From assembly GCA_037178625.1 (NCBI GenBank), contig JAWZXG010000027.1:205249-269248 (forward strand): a stretch of 64,000 nt of DNA, read 5' to 3'. Below are positions 55,193 through 64,000 of the stretch, one piece after another. The first letter of the stretch is position 1. Each line of letters opens with the position of its first letter. This DNA is from Skeletonema tropicum (Eukaryota > Bacillariophyta > Thalassiosirophyceae > Thalassiosirales > Thalassiosiraceae). A model generated the notes under the pieces. It was given only the letters and a program-made list of their open reading frames with translations, had not been told where the DNA came from and made no database searches. The position numbers and the translations under genes are program-made.

Positions 55193-56135
55193 CTAAGTCT
55201 CTGTACATCCAGCCAAGTTTGGATCACAGTTGATTGTCATATTCATATCATGTGCATAATAAATAATAATATAATGATCGCTACTTACTTCTTCCTTGAC
55301 ACGGTACCATACTCCACCACCACCAAGATCATCATTCAAACTAACAATCACCCCCAGTATCACACCACTCACAAACATACTAGTTCCCGTCAACTCACCC
55401 AACGCCATCAAATACCCCTCCTGCGAATCCAACGTGGCATTCATCGTCGCCGCCACATCCGGAGCACCATTCCCAAGTGCCAATAATGTCACTCCCGCAA
55501 AGCGAGGTGGTAGTCCCAATTGAAGTGAAAAGTGTTCCAGGCCTGGTGAGAAGAATTCATCGGTTGTGGAGTTGAGGAGGCGGAAGAGGAGGAGGAGTGT
55601 TGTTAGTAAGAGGAGGATTGTGAGTGTTCTTTTGAGTATTGTTGTTGTTGAAGAAGATGAAGAAGATGATGATGTTGATGTTGATGATGATGTACTGTCA
55701 CTCGTACTCGTTGTACTCGTCGTACTACTGGAGGAACAAAAGAGAGAAGCACCAAATCCAACTCCTTCACCATCATTACATGTCTTTGCAAATTGACACT
55801 TGTCAAGTACTAGTGCTAGTGGAAGAAGCAGTGGCTGCTGTTCGTTTTGTTGCTGCTGTTGTTGCTGTTGTTGTTGTATTGAAGAAGTTGATGTTGGTGA
55901 AGCTTTTGGTGGCAACAAGGAGAAGTTTGCATCACGTTTGTTGTCATTCTTCTTCAAGCCATCATCCTCATGCTCATGCTCATGCTCATGCTCATGCAAC
56001 CCTCGTTGAATAATTTCATGCTCAGTACTTGTAGTATCCAAATCGCTCTGCTGTTCTTTCTTGTGTTTCTTCTTTGTCTTTTTATGTTTCTTCTTTTTCA
56101 GTTGCAATTCTTCAAATTGTTGCGGTAACTGATGT

Positions 56136-56187
<52 letters not shown>

Positions 56188-56692
56188 CGTGTAGTAGTAA
56201 TTTGGACAATAAATCTGGATCATTCATGGAATCGCATGAAAATTGTGTATAGTCCATCACTACTGGTTGTATCGACGACGAAGATGGCTGCTGAGGCTGC
56301 TCCGGCTGTTCTTTCAACTGCTTGAGATGCTTGGATAATTGTCGATGATGATGCCTTTCAGGATGGTCCGAATCAGAAAGAAGTTGTGACAATGATGTCA
56401 TCATTCCTATAGCTGATGATGTGATGCTCGTCCATGCAGAAGTTGATGGTTGATCATTTGGTTTTTCTATACTACTACTATCAGTTGACCGCAGTAAATC
56501 ATCATTATTATTTTGTTCACGTGACTTGTAGTATAGCGGTGATACTGCATCACCGCTCCCGCTGCTGCTGTGATTTGCAGAAAGTGCAGAGAGCACAATC
56601 AGACAGCCAAAGGATGATATCAGTACCGTCACGAAGAAACTGCCACTGCCGCTGCCGCTGCTGCTGCTGCTGCTGGATCTTGATGATATCAT
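55193..56692 (-). CDS. Truncated exchanger copy 4
   Basis: 499 residues, with the same coding variant set as copies 1 and 5 (short first Ser run, long poly-Gln, 8-codon second Ser run). The spacer variant near 56950 matches that of copy 2 (TATATAAGTACTTATATG without the extra AGAAGTC). Predicted intron 55201-55288. Confidence 0.6.
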
Positions 56693-58572
56693 GGTGTCAT
56701 TGAATTTGGGACGGCGTAGTATAAGAAGTATTGTATGATTGTGCAGCTACTCTATTCGATAGAAGATGACTTGCGCCTTGCGCTTGACAACATGAAGGTC
56801 ATGGATGAAGCGAACTCAATCAGCTTCGTGCGTTTCGGTAGGTGAAGCGTGGAAGCGAAGGCTTGGCGGACTTTTTAAGATGGGTGTCCTTTCTTTTCCT
56901 CCTGTCGCACCACCATCAAAAATCAAGCTAGGCCGGATCCATCCAGTCAGATGCACCAAGAAGTATATAAGTACTTATATGTAGCAAGCTACTTCTACCA
57001 AGCACGCAACCATGATAATATGCGTATCTTGCCGTATCTTTCGTTCTAGTCGGCCAATCAAGACAACCAGTGTCGTTTTGGAAAGCTCTCATCGAGCTCT
57101 ATCGATTAGGCGTACAATCAGCCTCATTGGAGCCAATTTTGCCAATTGACTCGGTAAAAAACGGGTCAAGAAAGTGGTCGGCAAGGCCAAATCCGGCTCC
57201 GGAGCCCAGATTTCAGATTTCCACAAGATAGGTCCAAATTATCAAATTTGACAATATGACCACCGTTGGAAAGCTCTCTTCAAGCTTTATCGATTAGTAC
57301 CATAATTACTACTATCAAATTTCAAAAATTGCTAAACACTGTTCGGCCTCGCAAGCTCGCCCTCACGAAAAAGCGACATGACGATCAGCCTCAACATGAC
57401 AGTTGGTACGCTGCGCTGAAGAACGACTACCTTTATCAGTAAGATCAACCGCAAGACCACATCATCATCGATACTGCTTGTGGTTGGAGGAGGAGTTGGA
57501 TACATTACATAACATGGCAATCAATCCACCAACCACAAGCAGAAGCGGCATCATTGCCGACGATGATGTTGTAGTCCTCCTCCTCCATCCACAAGCAGCA
57601 ACAACTAGAACTAGAAGCGAAGCGGCACTCTCTACCTCCTCCTCCAACCACATCGTACATCGTCGGCATCGATACTGCTTCTGCTTGTGGATGGAGGAGG
57701 AGTATACAAATATGATGCCGACGATATCCTCCAACCGCAAGCAGAAGCAGTAAGATTAGACAGTGCCGACGATATCCATTCACATCGTAACTAAGCTCAT
57801 GTTCTTCGCCGATCTACGTGGTCGTTCTTCAGCGAAGCGTTTGGATCTTCGGTCAATCAACTGTCTGGATGAGGCTGATCGTCAGCAACTGTATTTGCGA
57901 GGGCCCCTGCCCGAGCAATGTTTATATTATATTATTAATGAAGGAAATGTCGATTTCTTGTGGATGGAGGAGGAGGATACAACAACCACAAGCAGCAACA
58001 ACAACAATAACCACAGCATGCCGAGCGTAGCCGAGGCCCGTTAATGAGGCGAGCGGTAGCGAGGTGGTAATTGATAGTGCTTGAAATGATGATTCGATTG
58101 GTTGCCGAGCGAAGCGAGGCAGTGGATAATATGATGACAAAAATAATTCTATTTGTGGAGCGAGTGAGCCGCCAGGCGAAGGAGCTGTCGATGATATTGA
58201 CGTTATTGGTGATATTGATGGAAATGGTGATGGTGGTGGAGGTAAATGTTATGTCGATTTACGACTCTTTTGTTGAAATCCGGATTTTTCAAGCCGATTT
58301 GGGGCGTCAAAGGCGGAATCTCGACCTCTCTCGAGTTGAGACGATTGACAAAACATCGATATTGTGCCTTGATTATGTTACTATTCGATAGACCGCAATG
58401 AGAGCTTTCCAAAACACTACTCATCGCCTTGATACGACGACGAGAAGGAAAGTTACAGATCAAAAGGTGGATTTGGAGAGGAATGAGGAATATTGTTGTA
58501 CATATTATTATATAACAGATTTATCTTTAATATATTTACTTCTATGCTACTGAGACTAAGTCGCTTCCCTTA

Positions 58573-59515
58573 CTAAGTCTCTGTACATCCAGCCAAGTTT
58601 GGATCACAGTTGATTGTCATATTCATATCATGTGCATAATAAATAATAATATAATGATCGCTACTTACTTCTTCCTTGACACGGTACCATACTCCACCAC
58701 CACCAAGATCATCATTCAAACTAACAATCACCCCCAGTATCACACCACTCACAAACATACTAGTTCCCGTCAACTCACCCAACGCCATCAAATACCCCTC
58801 CTGCGAATCCAACGTGGCATTCATCGTCGCCGCCACATCCGGAGCACCATTCCCAAGTGCCAATAATGTCACTCCCGCAAAGCGAGGTGGTAGTCCCAAT
58901 TGAAGTGAAAAGTGTTCCAGGCCTGGTGAGAAGAATTCATCGGTTGTGGAGTTGAGGAGGCGGAAGAGGAGGAGGAGTGTTGTTAGTAAGAGGAGGATTG
59001 TGAGTGTTCTTTTGAGTATTGTTGTTGTTGAAGAAGATGAAGAAGATGATGATGTTGATGTTGATGATGATGTACTGTCACTCGTACTCGTTGTACTCGT
59101 CGTACTACTGGAGGAACAAAAGAGAGAAGCACCAAATCCAACTCCTTCACCATCATTACATGTCTTTGCAAATTGACACTTGTCAAGTACTAGTGCTAGT
59201 GGAAGAAGCAGTGGCTGCTGTTCGTTTTGTTGCTGCTGTTGTTGCTGTTGTTGTTGTATTGAAGAAGTTGATGTTGGTGAAGCTTTTGGTGGCAACAAGG
59301 AGAAGTTTGCATCACGTTTGTTGTCATTCTTCTTCAAGCCATCATCCTCATGCTCATGCTCATGCTCATGCTCATGCAACCCTCGTTGAATAATTTCATG
59401 CTCAGTACTTGTAGTATCCAAATCGCTCTGCTGTTCTTTCTTGTGTTTCTTCTTTGTCTTTTTATGTTTCTTCTTTTTCAGTTGCAATTCTTCAAATTGT
59501 TGCGGTAACTGATGT

Positions 59516-59567
<52 letters not shown>

Positions 59568-60072
59568 CGTGTAGTAGTAATTTGGACAATAAATCTGGAT
59601 CATTCATGGAATCGCATGAAAATTGTGTATAGTCCATCACTACTGGTTGTATCGACGACGAAGATGGCTGCTGAGGCTGCTCCGGCTGTTCTTTCAACTG
59701 CTTGAGATGCTTGGATAATTGTCGATGATGATGCCTTTCAGGATGGTCCGAATCAGAAAGAAGTTGTGACAATGATGTCATCATTCCTATAGCTGATGAT
59801 GTGATGCTCGTCCATGCAGAAGTTGATGGTTGATCATTTGGTTTTTCTATACTACTACTATCAGTTGACCGCAGTAAATCATCATTATTATTTTGTTCAC
59901 GTGACTTGTAGTATAGCGGTGATACTGCATCACCGCTCCCGCTGCTGCTGTGATTTGCAGAAAGTGCAGAGAGCACAATCAGACAGCCAAAGGATGATAT
60001 CAGTACCGTCACGAAGAAACTGCCACTGCCGCTGCCGCTGCTGCTGCTGCTGCTGGATCTTGATGATATCAT
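58573..60072 (-). CDS. Truncated exchanger copy 5
   Basis: 499 residues. Both coding variants and the spacer variant (CAGAAGTCAGATGCACC near 60328) match copy 1 at 45047-46546, so a block containing copy 1 or copy 5 was probably duplicated or converted. Predicted intron 58581-58668. Confidence 0.6.
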
Positions 60073-61959
60073 GGTGTCATTGAATTTGGGACGGCGTAGT
60101 ATAAGAAGTATTGTATGATTGTGCAGCTACTCTATTCGATAGAAGATGACTTGCGCCTTGCGCTTGACAACATGAAGGTCATGGATGAAGCGAACTCAAT
60201 CAGCTTCGTGCGTTTCGGTAGGTGAAGCGTGGAAGCGAAGGCTTGGCGGACTTTTTAAGATGGGTGTCCTTTCTTTTCCTCCTGTCGCACCACCATCAAA
60301 AATCAAGCTAGGCCGGATCCATCCAGTCAGAAGTCAGATGCACCAAGAAGTATATAAGTACTTATATGTAGCAAGCTACTTCTACCAAGCACGCAACCAT
60401 GATAATATGCGTATCTTGCCGTATCTTTCGTTCTAGTCGGCCAATCAAGACAACCAGTGTCGTTTTGGAAAGCTCTCATCGAGCTCTATCGATTAGGCGT
60501 ACAATCAGCCTCATTGGAGCCAATTTTGCCAATTGACTCGGTAAAAAACGGGTCAAGAAAGTGGTCGGCAAGGCCAAATCCGGCTCCGGAGCCCAGATTT
60601 CAGATTTCCACAAGATAGGTCCAAATTATCAAATTTGACAATATGACCACCGTTGGAAAGCTCTCTTCAAGCTTTATCGATTAGTACCATAATTACTACT
60701 ATCAAATTTCAAAAATTGCTAAACACTGTTCGGCCTCGCAAGCTCGCCCTCACGAAAAAGCGACATGACGATCAGCCTCAACATGACAGTTGGTACGCTG
60801 CGCTGAAGAACGACTACCTTTATCAGTAAGATCAACCGCAAGACCACATCATCATCGATACTGCTTGTGGTTGGAGGAGGAGTTGGATACATTACATAAC
60901 ATGGCAATCAATCCACCAACCACAAGCAGAAGCGGCATCATTGCCGACGATGATGTTGTAGTCCTCCTCCTCCATCCACAAGCAGCAACAACTAGAACTA
61001 GAAGCGAAGCGGCACTCTCTACCTCCTCCTCCAACCACATCGTACATCGTCGGCATCGATACTGCTTCTGCTTGTGGATGGAGGAGGAGTATACAAATAT
61101 GATGCCGACGATATCCTCCAACCGCAAGCAGAAGCAGTAAGATTAGACAGTGCCGACGATATCCATTCACATCGTAACTAAGCTCATGTTCTTCGCCGAT
61201 CTACGTGGTCGTTCTTCAGCGAAGCGTTTGGATCTTCGGTCAATCAACTGTCTGGATGAGGCTGATCGTCAGCAACTGTATTTGCGAGGGCCCCTGCCCG
61301 AGCAATGTTTATATTATATTATTAATGAAGGAAATGTCGATTTCTTGTGGATGGAGGAGGAGGATACAACAACCACAAGCAGCAACAACAACAATAACCA
61401 CAGCATGCCGAGCGTAGCCGAGGCCCGTTAATGAGGCGAGCGGTAGCGAGGTGGTAATTGATAGTGCTTGAAATGATGATTCGATTGGTTGCCGAGCGAA
61501 GCGAGGCAGTGGATAATATGATGACAAAAATAATTCTATTTGTGGAGCGAGTGAGCCGCCAGGCGAAGGAGCTGTCGATGATATTGACGTTATTGGTGAT
61601 ATTGATGGAAATGGTGATGGTGGTGGAGGTAAATGTTATGTCGATTTACGACTCTTTTGTTGAAATCCGGATTTTTCAAGCCGATTTGGGGCGTCAAAGG
61701 CGGAATCTCGACCTCTCTCGAGTTGAGACGATTGACAAAACATCGATATTGTGCCTTGATTATGTTACTATTCGATAGACCGCAATGAGAGCTTTCCAAA
61801 ACACTACTCATCGCCTTGATACGACGACGAGAAGGAAAGTTACAGATCAAAAGGTGGATTTGGAGAGGAATGAGGAATATTGTTGTACATATTATTATAT
61901 AACAGATTTATCTTTAATATATTTACTTCTATGCTACTGAGACTAAGTCGCTTCCCTTA

Positions 61960-62893
61960 CTAAGTCTCTGTACATCCAGCCAAGTTTGGATCACAGTTGA
62001 TTGTCATATTCATATCATGTGCATAATAAATAATAATATAATGATCGCTACTTACTTCTTCCTTGACACGGTACCATACTCCACCACCACCAAGATCATC
62101 ATTCAAACTAACAATCACCCCCAGTATCACACCACTCACAAACATACTAGTTCCCGTCAACTCACCCAACGCCATCAAATACCCCTCCTGCGAATCCAAC
62201 GTGGCATTCATCGTCGCCGCCACATCCGGAGCACCATTCCCAAGTGCCAATAATGTCACTCCCGCAAAGCGAGGTGGTAGTCCCAATTGAAGTGAAAAGT
62301 GTTCCAGGCCTGGTGAGAAGAATTCATCGGTTGTGGAGTTGAGGAGGCGGAAGAGGAGGAGGAGTGTTGTTAGTAAGAGGAGGATTGTGAGTGTTCTTTT
62401 GAGTATTGTTGTTGTTGAAGAAGATGATGATGTTGATGTTGATGATGATGTACTGTCACTCGTACTCGTTGTACTCGTCGTACTACTGGAGGAACAAAAG
62501 AGAGAAGCACCAAATCCAACTCCTTCACCATCATTACATGTCTTTGCAAATTGACACTTGTCAAGTACTAGTGCTAGTGGAAGAAGCAGTGGCTGCTGTT
62601 CGTTTTGTTGCTGCTGTTGTTGCTGTTGTTGTTGTATTGAAGAAGTTGATGTTGGTGAAGCTTTTGGTGGCAACAAGGAGAAGTTTGCATCACGTTTGTT
62701 GTCATTCTTCTTCAAGCCATCATCCTCATGCTCATGCTCATGCTCATGCTCATGCAACCCTCGTTGAATAATTTCATGCTCAGTACTTGTAGTATCCAAA
62801 TCGCTCTGCTGTTCTTTCTTGTGTTTCTTCTTTGTCTTTTTATGTTTCTTCTTTTTCAGTTGCAATTCTTCAAATTGTTGCGGTAACTGATGT

Positions 62894-62945
<52 letters not shown>

Positions 62946-63459
62946 CGTGTAGTAGTAATTTGGACAATAAATCTGGATCATTCATGGAATCGCATGAAAA
63001 TTGTGTATAGTCCATCACTACTGGTTGTATCGACGACGAAGATGGCTGCTGAGGCTGCTCCGGCTGTTCTTTCAACTGCTTGAGATGCTTGGATAATTGT
63101 CGATGATGATGCCTTTCAGGATGGTCCGAATCAGAAAGAAGTTGTGACAATGATGTCATCATTCCTATAGCTGATGATGTGATGCTCGTCCATGCAGAAG
63201 TTGATGGTTGATCATTTGGTTTTTCTATACTACTACTATCAGTTGACCGCAGTAAATCATCATTATTATTTTGTTCACGTGACTTGTAGTATAGCGGTGA
63301 TACTGCATCACCGCTCCCGCTGCTGCTGCTGCTGCTGTGATTTGCAGAAAGTGCAGAGAGCACAATCAGACAGCCAAAGGATGATATCAGTACCGTCACG
63401 AAGAAACTGCCACTGCCGCTGCCGCTGCTGCTGCTGCTGCTGGATCTTGATGATATCAT
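61960..63459 (-). CDS. Truncated exchanger copy 6
   Basis: 499 residues, reached by a different combination: the long first Ser run as in copy 2 with the 5-codon second Ser run as in copy 3. This mosaic suggests exchange between units. Its spacer has a private variant TATATAATTAAGTATG (about 63731). Predicted intron 61968-62055. The following spacer is cut by the window end. Confidence 0.6.
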
Positions 63460-64000
63460 GGTGTCATTGAATTTGGGACGGCGTAGTATAAGAAGTATTG
63501 TATGATTGTGCAGCTACTCTATTCGATAGAAGATGACTTGCGCCTTGCGCTTGACAACATGAAGGTCATGGATGAAGCGAACTCAATCAGCTTCGTGCGT
63601 TTCGGTAGGTGAAGCGTGGAAGCGAAGGCTTGGCGGACTTTTTAAGATGGGTGTCCTTTCTTTTCCTCCTGTCGCACCACCATCAAAAATCAAGCTAGGC
63701 CGGATCCATCCAGTCAGATGCACCAAGAAGTATATAATTAAGTATGTAGCAAGCTACTTCTACCAAGCACGCAACCATGATAATATGCGTATCTTGCCGT
63801 ATCTTTCGTTCTAGTCGGCCAATCAAGACAACCAGTGTCGTTTTGGAAAGCTCTCATCGAGCTCTATCGATTAGGCGTACAATCAGCCTCATTGGAGCCA
63901 ATTTTGCCAATTGACTCGGTAAAAAACGGGTCAAGAAAGTGGTCGGCAAGGCCAAATCCGGCTCCGGAGCCCAGATTTCAGATTTCCACAAGATAGGTCC

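Larger units (their letters stand above)
41795..64000 (-). repeat. Tandem array: 5' exchanger segment plus spacer, period about 3.38 kb
   Basis: The ATG positions 43161, 46546, 49942, 53314, 56692, 60072, and 63459 give periods of 3385, 3396, 3372, 3378, 3380, and 3387 bp. Each unit is (minus sense) about 450 codons of the exchanger, a new tail, then about 1.9 kb of spacer. Differences are almost limited to microsatellites: Ser run 3 or 6 codons, poly-Gln shortened by 2 codons in the 53314 copy, a second Ser run 5 or 8 codons, ATGGGTCATGG or ATGG upstream, and variants of TATATAAGTACTTATATG. Only the leftmost copy has the rest of the gene. The array runs past the window end, so copy number is unknown. 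Confidence 0.95.

Noticed and set aside
41795..64000. Ordinary satellite or pure assembly artefact
   Set aside because: Units differ by in-frame length variants and by unique small spacer changes, which argues for real separate copies, although long reads are still needed for the exact number.

Overview
This window is nuclear DNA of a unicellular stramenopile, most likely a (centric) diatom. The evidence is short GT-AG introns (five of about 87-108 bp and one of 450 bp), a Ty1/copia element of the CoDi type, remnants of the diatom-expanded MYND/RING/Sel1 family, and small diatom-style 'VSF...W-S..D..F' proteins. No rRNA, tRNA, CRISPR or bacterial-type operon was recognised.

Layout. (1) 1-5.3 kb: short repeats and two inverted copies of a small paralogous gene (1342-1818 + and 3710-4288 -). 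(2) 5.4-11.3 kb: remnants of two MYND/RING/Sel1 genes on the minus strand. One is split by a copia LTR retrotransposon (6502-11189) with a 5-bp target duplication. That element has near-identical LTRs, a truncated gag, a stray LTR fragment between gag and pol, and a 316-bp MITE in its 5' LTR. (3) 11.7-26.3 kb: one giant five-exon minus-strand gene, 4588 codons by my splicing, encoding SH3 - Q/S-rich - DUF3638/DUF3645 (helicase-like ATPase motifs) - EF-hands - VPS62. (4) 27.5-30.7 kb: an apparently complete hAT-like DNA transposon with 17-bp terminal inverted repeats and a spliced 840-codon transposase. (5) 31.3-33.0 kb: a frameshifted piggyBac-like transposase. (6) 33.4-39.8 kb: two more members of the small paralog family, a repeat-containing hypothetical gene and a basic protein with a Cys/His motif. 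(7) 39.9-64.0 kb: an intact NCLX/CCX-type cation/calcium exchanger gene, followed by six tandem copies of its 5' part plus upstream spacer. The period is 3.37-3.40 kb and the array runs off the window end.

The genes do not form a pathway. The window is a mobile-element-rich region holding two sizeable host genes. The most unusual structure is the tandem array of 5'-only exchanger genes. Each copy keeps one of the two ion-binding alpha repeats, has gained a new 3' tail with a predicted 88-bp intron, and carries the same 1377-bp inverted-repeat-bounded insert in its spacer.
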